A DNA stretch of 64,000 bases from contig CM072519.1 of NCBI GenBank assembly GCA_036898135.1, forward strand, positions 66,321,849 through 66,385,848, read 5' to 3'. Position 1 is the stretch's first letter; each line of letters starts with the position of its first letter. Position numbers and translations under genes: made by a program. Below the pieces are notes generated by a model. That model ran no database searches. It saw nothing but the letters and a program-made list of their open reading frames with translations, and was not told the origin of the DNA. Positions 47,836 through 59,167 of this stretch are shown one piece after another. The stretch comes from Oncomelania hupensis. Lineage: Eukaryota; Mollusca; Gastropoda; Littorinimorpha; Pomatiopsidae.

Positions 47836-48360
47836 GTGCTGAAAAAATAAGAAAAAAGCAAAAAGTAATACAATAATTCTTTTCGATTTTGTTGCACACC
47901 TTTTAAAATTACTAGTATCGATAACATTAGCAAACCATTCCCCTCAGCCACTTTTGTTTTCATGTTAAAAATAGTTATTTACCATTTTCAAATAAGAACC
48001 AAGTTAAAAATTACAGCCAAACAGCGTGACAACAAGAAAATGGTAAGTGAACACTGTTCACTAGGCACCAGACTTAGGCGAACAATCCATATTATGACAT
48101 AACTATAACGTTCAGTAACTATTATATTATAATATAATCAGTAACTTTAACAGTGCCAAGAAAAATAAAATGTAATTGCCACTGTCGTGTTGCCTTATGC
48201 ACGTCTCTGCGACATACAGCGTTGCTCTCTACAAATTGCATGAAGTAGTAGACATTGGAGTGGATTGGATGACATACTAGGTGATGTTGTCTAGAATACG
48301 TTACTCAACCCTGAACAGAAGGACCACTACTGACAGTGACGGTAATACACTTTCTTTTGT
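47836..48360. other. Unassigned AT-rich spacer
   Basis: A near-palindrome CAGTAACTATTATATTATAA at about 48113 pairs with a downstream CAGTAACT. No gene is recognised. Confidence 0.4.
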
Positions 48361-48365
48361 CATAT

Positions 48366-48366
48366 G

Positions 48367-48419
<53 letters not shown>

Positions 48420-48445
48420 TACACACACACACACGCACACATACA
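48366..48445. repeat. (CA)n microsatellite
   Basis: About 50 bp of pure CA, then CGCATA-interrupted CA. Confidence 0.97.
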
Positions 48446-48820
48446 CTTCAGTTCAACATTTTTTTTTTTATCGGCCTGTTTTGACAGCTCGAACCTATTT
48501 TAGAATCACGACCTGCTTTCATATTGACCCTCTATGCACAAGGTATCAATTCATTTTGTTTCAAGTCACAGATCCATGTATACACCACCACCACCTTCTG
48601 TGAGGGGTGGGGTTTGAGTGGATGAGGTGTGAGAAGAGCAAGTAATGAATTATACACAAGATGTGTGAATACTTCGCCTGCTGTTAAGGCGCGCTGAGAA
48701 AGCTGCAAACCGAGTGCCTGCTTTTGTTGACCTGTATCCAAAATGCATGAATTCATTTTCTGATAATTCAGATCAGCCAAAACCATCACAATTGTGTCTG
48801 TCTTTCGGTCTATCTGTCAG
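48446..48820. other. Unassigned spacer
   Basis: No gene is recognised. Confidence 0.4.
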
Positions 48821-48824
48821 TATG

Positions 48825-49525
<701 letters not shown>

Positions 49526-49653
49526 GCATGTACTGAATCTCTCACTCCCACTCTCACCATATCATATCTTCTCACTCTTAACCCTTATTTTTTCCTTCAC
49601 TTTCTCAACTCTGTCTGTATGTCTGTCTTAATGTCTGTCTCTGTCTCTCCCAC

Positions 49654-50274
49654 TGTTACGTTGAAACGCGCATGATGGTGCCTGTGAAATGCGCACGATA
49701 TTATGTGTGAAGTGCGCGCGATAGATCTGTTCGTTTTATTTTGTAACGCATGCAGTGATAGAGTGTATTTATCTTTGATTTGATTTTGCGTTGTTATTAG
49801 AAGAGGCTTTGTATAACGTTGGTGGTTTTTCGTTAGTCGATATTATTGGAGAATTCTAGATCTGCTTGTTTACTATCGATCGAAGTTTCGCGATGTTTGA
49901 GAACATTCTTGGATAGAAAAAATGTTGTATGACGTAAGTCAGTGATGACGAAGTTTTATTTGATTGGTTGTGGTGTTTCATGTAGGATATTCTCGTTTGT
50001 TCTTGAGTATGTAGAGACTATATAAGTGCCGCACTGTTTCAAAAGAAGAGAGGGTTGAAAGTAAAAAGTTGAGAGTGGAAAAAGCGATTGTATGCAGTTG
50101 TTGATATGTGCTGAATAAAAGTGGAAAACTCTCATACGTCGACTCTGTGACTTGTATGCTGATTGAACGGGTTGCGTGGATAAACGAATCTGAGCTACAC
50201 TCATCAGTACTTCAGCATTGGGGCTGAATCAACTACTGATAAAGAAAAACACCAACATCAAACGGAGTGTAACA
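49654..50274 (+). mobile_element. Solo LTR, plus orientation, with 5-bp target duplication
   Basis: This 621-bp LTR starts TGTTACGTTGAAACGCG and ends GAGTGTAACA. It is flanked by CCCAC on both sides (49649-49653 and 50275-50279). It carries a TATA box CTATATAAG (50018-50026) and an AATAAA signal (50114-50119) in the expected order. No internal region adjoins it, so it is probably the product of LTR-LTR recombination. It is homologous to 13587-14217. It is unrelated to the Gypsy LTR at 57679. Confidence 0.92.
50018..50026 (+). promoter_or_regulatory. TATA box of solo LTR
   Basis: CTATATAAG lies about 88 bp upstream of the LTR's AATAAA signal and is conserved in the other LTR copy at 13855-13863 (minus strand). 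Confidence 0.65.
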
Positions 50275-50417
50275 CCCACCCCACCCCTCTCTCTCTCTCT
50301 GTCTCTGTCTCTCTGGATTATTTGATCTATATTTGATGGTTCTTAGAATGAATGTGTAATTGTCCCGCCTGATTATTTGATAGACATTGTGTGGTTTGTA
50401 TTATGTAATTGTGTATT

Positions 50418-51013
50418 GTGTATCGGACAGTGGGTCCCGACAGGAAGTCCTCTCCAGGATCGCACAAGCCGCTGCTGCCCTGACAAGGTTGGGGCCCATT
50501 TGGAAGGACAGGACCATCAGTCTACATTCCAAAGTAAGACTGCTGCGCTCCCTTGTCATCTCCATCTTCCTATATGCTTTCGAAGCATGGACCCTCACAG
50601 CAGATCTACAACGAAGAATACAAAGCATGGAGATGAGGTGCTACAGAAGACTTCTGGGCATTTCCTATACCCAACACATCACCAACGACGAAGTCCGACA
50701 GACCATCACACAAGCCATTGGACAACACGATGACCTGCTCTCAATGGTGAAGAAACGGAACCTCCGATGGTATGGCCACGTCACCAGATCATCAGGCCTT
50801 GCAAAGACCATTCTGCAAGGCACAGTGCAAGGAGGTAGAAGAAGAAGGAGACCGAGGCAGAGGTGGGGGACAGCATTCGAGAGTGGACTGGTTTGACACT
50901 GAGCGAAGCCATCAGGGCTGCTGAGTACAGAGAAAGATGGAGTATGCTGGTTAAACGATCATCTATGGTGCCCCTACAACCTCCGGGTTACGGGACAGGA
51001 TAGGATAGGATAG
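50418..51013 (+). mobile_element. RTE-like LINE 3' end with target duplication (copy 5)
   Basis: The coding frame is continuous from SDSGSRQEVLSRIAQAA through RRIQSMEMRCYRRLLG and LRWYGHVTRSSGLA, ending near 50896 after a frame slip. The tail is TAGGATAGGATAGG. GTATTATGTAATTG (50398-50411) and GTATTGTGTAATTG (51014-51027) match at 13 of 14 bases and are the likely target duplication. Confidence 0.86.
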
Positions 51014-51027
51014 GTATTGTGTAATTG

Positions 51028-51235
51028 CAACACCATTATTGATATTGATTGTCATAATTATATATTTTGTGTATCCTGCCTAATATTATTAGTTATTTGC
51101 CCTGTTGGCACATTTGACTAAAAATGGCAGAATGTAAGTGTGAATGGTACGAGGACCGATTGTAAGATTAGGTTCCCGTCTAAAATCTGTTTCCTTGTTG
51201 TGAGTAACATGTCTGAGTCTCTATCTCTCAAGCGA
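51028..51235. other. Unassigned spacer
   Basis: Nothing recognised. Confidence 0.4.
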
Positions 51236-51545
51236 GGCGCGGTGGCCGAGTGGTTAGAGCGTTGGCTTGCGGATCTGAAGGTCCCGAGTTCGTGCCCAGG
51301 CTGGGGCGTTGTGTTGTGTCCTTGGGAAAGACACTTTACTCCCGTTTCCTACTCCTTCGGATGAGAGTATAAACCGAGGTCTAGTATGTGATTTTAAAGA
51401 TCCAGACGCTCATGTCCTAGACGGGTGAGTGCCGGTGACAAGAACACACCCAGCATTTACCTTGGGTAAAGCGCTTCACTTGGGGATGCTGTACTTTCGA
51501 AAATGAAAGTGCCCGAATTTCACCTTGGTGATAATACAATTGTTA
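51236..51545 (+). repeat. tRNA-derived SINE with alternative 3' half
   Basis: The head GGCGCGGTGGCCGAGTGGTT (box A-like TGGCCGAGTGG) and the body match 4735-5174 up to ACACACCCAGC (about 51450). After that it diverges into TACCTTGGGTAAAGCGCTTC and an A/T-rich end. It is a subfamily or a template-switched copy. Confidence 0.82.
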
Positions 51546-51730
51546 AAATATAAAAATATTTAAAAAAAATATATATATGAATGACGCAAGGACGGTTGTA
51601 AGATTAGGCTCATAATCTCAAATCTTCACTTTTGTTGTAAATAAAAAGTCTGAATCGGTCTTACCCTTCTTCTTCTTCTTCATTTTTCATGAACTGCTTT
51701 CTTAGTCTGCTGCTGTCACCCACTCATCCC

Positions 51731-51737
<7 letters not shown>

Positions 51738-51800
<63 letters not shown>

Positions 51801-51830
51801 CCTCTCTCTCTCTCTCGCTCTCTCTCTCCC
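51738..51830. repeat. (CT)n microsatellite
   Basis: CT run with a CCCTCC interruption. Confidence 0.96.
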
Positions 51831-52330
51831 ATCCCCATCTCTACTTATGCCCTCTCTGTTCCTCCCACCCTGTATGGGAATTTCTGTTCGCGTGACAGGA
51901 CACATAAATCTGCACTTTTCTGTTTCCTTCGTTAATTGCATTCAGCAGAGCGAGACACGCGTTGCGGCGATTGCCTAATACGTTAGTGGAGCCCTGATAG
52001 ACGGAGCCCGATGAATAAGAAATTAATATAAATTAGCGCTATAAATTGCATTCTAGTTATATATTGAGTGGTTGTTTGGTTATGTATATACTTATTTACC
52101 TGTGCTTTAAAAAAAAATATTTACAGTTTACCGATGCATCGCAAATCAATTTACAACCTAGTTAAATTCCATGTGTTTATATTCTTTTTAAAGTTATTTT
52201 TACAATTTAATGAAGCATCGCAAATTTTGGTCATTGCATTAATTTTATTTTCAAGGATGTATGTGCGTGTGCGCGCGCATGTTGCAAAATTATTAGTATT
52301 AGTTCATCGTGCTCCGTCTATCCAGGCTAC
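51831..52330. other. Unassigned spacer
   Basis: No gene is recognised. Confidence 0.4.
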
Positions 52331-52334
52331 GTAT

Positions 52335-52420
<86 letters not shown>

Positions 52421-52422
52421 TT
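52335..52422. repeat. (TAG)n microsatellite
   Basis: AGT/TAG repeats with one GAA variant. Confidence 0.96.
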
Positions 52423-52955
52423 GTCGTTGTTGTTGCTGTTAATGGGACTAGCACGACAATGATACAAGTTGTATTACAGCGGGTGCCACGCAGGAAAGAC
52501 TCCATTGTTTAGCGTTTGGAAATTTGGTAAAAAGACATCTTCTAACTGTGTACCTCCCTAAAGAGAACAAACTGGGACCAGCAAAAAGCTTATTGACTTC
52601 TAGCGTTTTCAAATTGACTTAACAACTTTAACAATTTTTTCTATCTTGTTTCCTGAAGACTATAAATTGACACTTTTCTTCTATTCTTTTTTTTCCCGCC
52701 CACTCTCCCTATTTCATCCCCCTCTTCCTTCCCCAAATTTGTTCGTACAAATCGATGGCTTGACAAGATTAGCCATCAATTTTGTACGCATTTGGCGCGC
52801 TTCTCCTCCGTCCCCCCCCCCCCTACTCCCCTTTCTTAAATTTGTCTTTTACACATGCACACACAAACACACGCACACACACAAGCACACACATTCTGAC
52901 AATTTATTTAAAACAATGGACAAAGCATTAGTATACAAAGCAAAGCATCGTCTTC
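52423..52955. other. Unassigned spacer
   Basis: A C/A-rich stretch at 52810-52895; no gene is recognised. Confidence 0.4.
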
Positions 52956-52959
52956 TGAT

Positions 52960-53263
52960 TATAGTGACACTATCCTATCCTGTCCCGTAACTTTGAGGTC
53001 GTAGGGGCACCACAGATGATTGTTTAACCACCATACTCCATCTTTATCTGTCCTCAGCAGCCCTGATGGCTTCGCTCAGTGTCAAACCAGTCCATTCTCG
53101 AATGCTGTCCTCCCACCTCTTTTTCGGTCTCCCTCTTCTTCTACCTCCTTGCACTGTGCCTTGCAGAATGGTCTTTGCAAGGCCTGATGATCTGGTGACG
53201 TGGCCATACCATCGGAGTTTCCGTTTCTTCACCACTGTCAGCACACTGTGAGTATAGTGACAC
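52960..53263 (-). mobile_element. RTE-like LINE, 282-bp truncated copy with 11-bp target duplication
   Basis: The element proper is 52971-53252, in minus orientation. It encodes KKRKLRWYGHVTRSSGLA, QGGRRRGRPKKRW and LTLSEAIRAAEDR. It ends at the left in the GGATA tail. TATAGTGACAC is repeated exactly at 52960-52970 and 53253-53263. A few extra bases (CACAGTGTG) at the 5' junction look like filler. Confidence 0.92.
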
Positions 53264-53429
53264 ATAACATCGAAACCAACAGGCGCACGAAGACAATGAA
53301 CTCACAACCAAGCACCCAACACTCACACGCGCACAACACTCCCTCTCTGGCATAATGGACTCGCAGTAAACAAGTTCTCTTTAGATATGAAATATGGACA
53401 AATCGATGATGAACTGAACAGTATGTACG

Positions 53430-53540
53430 GAAGCGTGCACACACACACACACACACCCACACAAACCCACACACACACACACCCACACACACACACACAC
53501 AATCTCTCTCCCTCTCCCTCTCTCTCTCTTCCTCTCTCAC
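53430..53540. repeat. (CA)n-(CT)n compound microsatellite
   Basis: CACACA with CCCACA interruptions, then CTCTCC runs. Confidence 0.95.
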
Positions 53541-53689
53541 ATAACCTAACTTAACAGTTAAACTTCTTCACTATCGCTCAACACATTATAGCAAGCAGAC
53601 AGTTGACTTTACAATTAGTGCGAAAAACCACAACAATAACAACAACAACAACAATAAAAACAATAACAACATAGCGTTACGCTTCTCCT

Positions 53690-53945
53690 TTGGGTGAGAG
53701 AATAAACCGAGATCTAGTCTGTGCACGCACGCATTTCGTCGCACGGACTTTAAAGATCCTGATACACCCCCATGTCCGGTCGCCCACGATTGTGCTCAGT
53801 TGTCTGTGCGTCAGGCGGTGCGCCTCAGGAATGCAAATGGGCGCCTCGGGCAGTTTGGGTTGGACTTTGTATCGGCCAGCGCCTTGAGCAGCTCTTGGGC
53901 TGGAAAAAGCGCTATTTAGGGACGATTAAATAAATTTAAAAAAAT
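53690..53945 (+). repeat. tRNA-derived SINE, 5'-truncated
   Basis: It begins in the body (GAGAATAAACCGAGATCTAG) and ends GCTGGAAAAAGCGCTATTTA with an A-rich tail, matching 4735-5174. Confidence 0.85.
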
Positions 53946-53949
53946 AAAA

Positions 53950-54150
53950 ATATAAAAGGCTACCACCAAACGACACTTAGACTTACATGTAAAGCAAGCG
54001 CATAACACCCTGTAGTCTACTCAGCTGTGAATGAGTGCCTGACTGTTTAGAGCTAGAGCCTGGGACAGTCAGAAAGCTAGGCGGTGGGCACAGCCCTCAT
54101 GAAGCTTGCCCCGGGGAAAAGAAGCCCCAATCACTTCTGTCCTTAACGAT
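53950..54150 (+). repeat. Possible 5S-like SINE fragment
   Basis: CTACCACCAAACGACACTTA and CATGTAAAGCAAGCGC resemble parts of the sequence at 16975-17125. The remainder is not recognised. Confidence 0.4.
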
Positions 54151-55485
54151 CGAAAGTTTCCGGAAACACCTTTTCCTTTTTATTAAATTTTTTTTATTTG
54201 TTTTAATTTTTTATTAATCGCATGCACTGGTTCTCGTGTGATTTCATCTTGTGATTTATCGCTTGTTTAACAGAGAGCCAGTGTTTTATTGTAAAAACCA
54301 TAAATCAGAGGGTTTTGTGCTGTTGTCTTCTGCAATAGCAGAAGGCCAGTTTTTCCACTGCAGATAAATAAATTATTGAGAAATCAAGAAAAATCTCTGT
54401 TCTTAAAGATTGGTTTCAGAAAAAGAGGTTTAATGAGAAATCAGAAATCCATTTTCTTTGACATTTCTAATATTTCTGTTCTTGTGCGGTTTGGGTTTTA
54501 GAAAATACATTTATAGATAAACCATAAAAAAGCGTTTTATTGACGTTTCTAAACATACCTCATATTTTGTTTTTAGATCTGGTTCTGGAAAATAGAATTA
54601 TGGAAACATTAACCTAACAAACTCAGCCTAGAGGAAGGTGCAGAGTCTCTGCATATTAGGTCCGTTGAGCTAATCCTGAAAGCTTCAACAGCCACATTAG
54701 CAGCTGTTCGTCTCCGAGGGAGAATTACGAAGGGATCAAGAGAAGAAGGGGAAAACAAGCTTGCAAGCCATTCAAATGTATTTCAGACACTCACGCCCAT
54801 ACCCGGCAAAGGGAACAATTTCAAAAAACTGTTAATTTCCGTGAGGTGCTGCGAATCGGTTTTATCCTCAAGAGGCAAAGTGAAAACATGAAAACATCGA
54901 ATGATTGGGCCACTATCTGAACCATATATATGCAAGTACAACATTATCGAAATCGGCTAGGACAATTTTGAGATATGGCGCAAGACGTGTTGAGAAACTG
55001 GTGAAGCATGGCGACCTCGGCCTTTGATAAAAGTACAAATTAATATGAATAATTTAAAATGCTTAGCAGTAGTCAAAAGTATCTGCATAGTAAAAATGAT
55101 GAATTTTGGTTCCGTTTTGCTCAAAATCCGTTCAGTGGTTCTTGGTCTATGGCGTCCAATGGACCGACAGGCAGACCGACAAATCGACCGACCGACATTT
55201 TGCTCGTCCTGATTCTCGACTATTTCGAAATATTTCCAGATAAGCCAGGAAATACAAAAAAATATCAAGGGATGATGGGAGACGGTATGTCAACTTGACC
55301 CTAAGCATGATCCGTTGCGCAGGGCTCCTTTCGGAAACCCCTTTAAAACACCCCTACCTTTCACTCTGATACCCCGGTAGGCCTACTTAAAACGTAAGCA
55401 ATTTATATCCTATGTTTTCCTTCGTTCCTAAAACCTCCACTTAACATTTCTATCGTTGCCTGTTCTTTAGTCGTACTTGAAGACA
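54151..55485. other. Unassigned AT-rich spacer
   Basis: No gene is recognised. The CGACAGGCAGACCGAC-rich stretch at 55170-55195 follows AAAATCCGTTCAGTGGTTCT, which looks like a degenerate transposon UTR, but this is not established. Confidence 0.4.
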
Positions 55486-55489
55486 GATT

Positions 55490-55640
55490 GAGTGGCACAG
55501 TTTTGAAGTGGTCTGGACACACGCTGCCGATGTTTCATGTTAAGCAAGGTCGGGAAGGATTACTACTTGGATGGGTGCAGTGCTGGGGAGGCAACCGTCA
55601 AACGACACAAAAGGATTGGATTTGAAGCGAGCGCACATGG
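55490..55640 (+). repeat. 5S-rRNA-like SINE fragment
   Basis: TTCATGTTAAGCAAGGTCGG followed by GGATTACTACTTGGATGGGT is a degenerate 5S internal-promoter region. CCGTCAAACGACAC after it matches the copy at 16975-17125. Confidence 0.68.
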
Positions 55641-55849
55641 AATACAATGGGCCGCGAGGCACGTACACAACTTTTTAGACAATTATATTATTATAGTCAC
55701 AGTCATAAAGGTAACATAAGGCTTGCAACTAGGATATAATGAAAGAAACCGGTATTAGGAACATAAGCAGCAGGCGATTACACGCACCAAAACCGAAATC
55801 CCCAAATCGTATAGCCTCAGCATACCAAACAAATTATTGATTTGATATT

Positions 55850-55850
<1 letters not shown>
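55641..55850. other. Unassigned spacer
   Basis: Nothing recognised. Confidence 0.4.
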
Positions 55851-56165
<315 letters not shown>

Positions 56166-56264
56166 CACTCTCTGTCACTGAAGATATCTCGAAGATCAAC
56201 ACTTAACACATTTTCACTTTAAATTTTCATCACTTTTGCCTAAGTTCGACTTTTCCTCCTTCTT

Positions 56265-56345
56265 CCTCTTTCTCTTCTTCTTCTTCTCCTCCTTCTTCCT
56301 CCCCTCCTTCTCTTCTTCTTCTTCTTCTTCTTCTCTTCTCCCTTC
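56265..56345. repeat. (CTT)n-rich tract
   Basis: CTT/CTCC repeats. Confidence 0.92.
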
Positions 56346-56585
56346 CTTAATTCAAATGCAATGCCATGTGTTGCTTTTTGCACTTGAAGAAGCCTTGCTT
56401 ATCGCTTGTGGCACTTCGTGGCGGCGGTATTGGCATATATTTACACTTTTACAAAAAAAAATACAACAGCTATATTAAAAAAAAAAGAAAAAAAAAAGAT
56501 TAATTCAACACAGAACGTGCAAAAGTGATTATGAATAATTCATTTTTCAGCTGACAACATTAATTTCTGATGAAGGGTAATAATA

Positions 56586-56647
56586 AGGATAACTTTAATG
56601 TAGCCGTGTTGGCTACAGGATAACTTTAATGTAGCCGTGTTGGCTAC
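56586..56647. repeat. 31-bp tandem duplication containing a hairpin
   Basis: Two identical 31-bp units (56586-56616 and 56617-56647). Each includes GTAGCC-GTGTT-GGCTAC, a 6-bp stem hairpin. Confidence 0.88.
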
Positions 56648-57380
56648 AAGAATTTCTGACCATAGGTAGACCTTACTCTTTCTCTGTTAGGTTTAAACTA
56701 GCAGTGTGCAATTTCTTGAGATATACTTTTCAGATCCCTTAAAGCACCATTAGACTTAACATTACATTTTTTATTAGAATATATAAACTTTATGTTTGAT
56801 TTTTGTAGCAGCTTTGAAGTGGTGCGAGATGTTTAAAATAGCGCGATGCATATTACGCTGATAAAGACATTGCGCTGTTATAAACTAAGCCTCAATAGAT
56901 ATCGTCCCTCGGTTTGAAAACAAACTGACTGGCCAGTGTTGCGTGCAGGGTAACTTCCATCCGTTTTTACCACAGGGTAAGAACAGAATGTTGAATGTAA
57001 GCCTACATAGCCAAGATCCTACACTGTACCGCCTTAAATGTAATATTTTCCGATGTCCTAGCTCATTCTTTACCAGTAGATGCTTAAATTAAATATTAGT
57101 TTATAGGGACATACAAATCGGAAGAGAAACAGGGGAGAAGTTGTAAGAAGGTTCTAGATTAAATTGTTGCTGTTAGTATGTTTTATTTGTTGTTTACCGT
57201 ATTCCGTCAAACCCATACCAGTATCCATGCCATATTATATATTGTTGGAAAGAGGAGACGTTGTTTTGGTTTTTTGTTGTTGTCAATATTATTATCATTT
57301 ATAATTTTATTAAATTAAAGAGTTATTTTGAGTTTAGAGTCGTGAAATCCTTAAGAGTAGCAACCATCTCCCTCATAAAT
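56648..57380. other. Unassigned AT-rich spacer
   Basis: No gene is recognised. Confidence 0.4.
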
Positions 57381-57384
57381 CGCA

Positions 57385-57678
57385 TATTACCCCCGTTGGG
57401 GTGCCGGGGGTTTCAGTATAAATAGTATCCCCACTTTCTGGAAATTTAGTGCTTTAAATTCCCACTGTCGCTGTCTTTCTCATTTGCTCTTTCTCATTCC
57501 TGCTCTGTTCTATCAATCTGCTATACTATCGTCTTCTTCGCTAGACCAGTCTCCTACCTTTTTTCTTGAAAACTCTTCCGGGACAAGACTCCTTATTTGT
57601 GTATGAGGTCTGTTGGATCAGCTTGGGAATATTGGACGCTTTCTGCCAGGTGGTCACTAGGGCTTCCTATGATGTTAT
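57385..57678 (+). mobile_element. TATAAATA retroelement, copy 4, cut by the Gypsy LTR
   Basis: CCCCGTTGGGGTGCCGGGGG, GTATAAATAGTATCCCCAC and the downstream blocks match copy 1. The sequence stops at GATGTTAT (57678), where the Gypsy LTR begins. In the copy at 11700 the same point continues uninterrupted, so the rest should lie beyond the window. Confidence 0.82.
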
Positions 57679-59097
57679 TGTCACGGCCCCCGAGCGGGTT
57701 CCGTGACTTCAGCACATAAAGCGAGTGCAAAGGAATAAAACTCAAACTAAATAAACTAACACAAAATGCCAGAATACAAACACACTCTTTTATTCAACAA
57801 CTAACAGGCAAACACAGGACAAATGGGAAGCTAACCACCCTCAACCCCTATCAAGACCCCCGTCCCAATATTAACTAACAATTACCTCCCCTTGTACAAC
57901 CCCAAATAGAACCAAGCAACAACAGTTTCTTTACAAAATGTGTACAACAAAATCACAATCAATAAATCAATTCAAATGTAAATCTTCAAATAATAAGCGA
58001 TGGCGTTTGAATCTTTAATCATAAACTACTATCTAGGTGAAGCTGTAGCACAGAAGCACTGTTCCAACGTTTTTGTCAAGTAGCTCAGAGAGCTAAACAG
58101 TCTCTTTCACAATAAGCGGATGATTCTTCTAACTAAATGAATATGTTTTTAGGTGTGGTGCAGTGTGAGTCTGTGTGTGCGTGAATTAGGTGTGAAAACC
58201 TCCTGTAATAGTGTCGCCTCGACACATAGGCAAAACACGCAGCAGTGGCAGAGACCACCACAACACCTCTCTGTTGTAGAGGCAAAGGCACACCCCAGGC
58301 TGGCTAGAAACCAATCAGCGCCAACAACGGCAACAAAACGTCAACAGCAACATAAGAAGCAGCATAAGAAGTAACATCAGAAGCAACATCGGAAACAACA
58401 GCCCAAACCTTTTAGGCCCCGGCTCGTGATACACCTTCTCCCCCAACACCACAACACAACACAGCACTGTCACAGTACACAAATGGTTAGTCTTGTGAGA
58501 GTCACTTTGTCTTGCTATTGCTGGTTATTTCACTTCCCAAATAACACTTATAACTGAGGATGAGGTCACCTTAGTTCTGTCACAGACACTAAGTCTTGGT
58601 GGGTGTTCAATCGAGAACAACACACACCTTAAGAATAAAACCCTACATTCGTTCACAAATGGCAGTTAATATTCTTCCTCTCGACTCTAAACATCCTTAT
58701 CCCGACGAGGGCATAAGACCTTGGGTGGCTATATAAACAATAAACACACCCTTCCAGCAGTACCCTACACTACAATGACCTCTGTCACAGGGTTGCTGCC
58801 TGGTTAGATTCGTCCTTCTCGCAAAAGCATCTCAAACCACTCTGCCCTACCAAAAACGCACCGGCCACAAGCAAATAGTCGAGCTCTCGTCAGTATGCAC
58901 ATTCTTTATTACACATAGCCCTAATCGGAATTTAGCCTACCCCTGTCTTCTTCGTTACGCACGGACTTTACGAAACTGCACCTTTCATACGCAAAAGTAA
59001 ATCGGTCACGCTACCCTATGTACACTACATACAGAGAAGTGTAACTTCGTAAGAAGTATAATTCCCCCTGCTATCTGAAAACTCGTGTCGTCACACA
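57679..59097 (-). repeat. Gypsy 3' LTR, about 1.42 kb
   Basis: On the plus strand this starts TGTCACGG and ends CACACA, giving TG...CA termini on the minus strand. An AATAAA signal (minus strand) lies near 57789. A stem of GTCACGG and CCGTGAC (57680-57707) sits at the transcript-distal end. It contains no coding sequence. The right boundary is uncertain by 2 bp. Confidence 0.88.
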
Positions 59098-59118
59098 ACC
59101 CCCCCCCCCCCTAGTTCT
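59098..59118 (-). other. Polypurine tract
   Basis: On the minus strand, AGAACTAGGGGGGGGGG and TT immediately precede the 3' LTR. This is the expected site of plus-strand priming. Confidence 0.8.
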
Positions 59119-59167
59119 TAACACCTTGAAGAACCTTAACTACGACGCGAATTTCCCTACCCCTACT

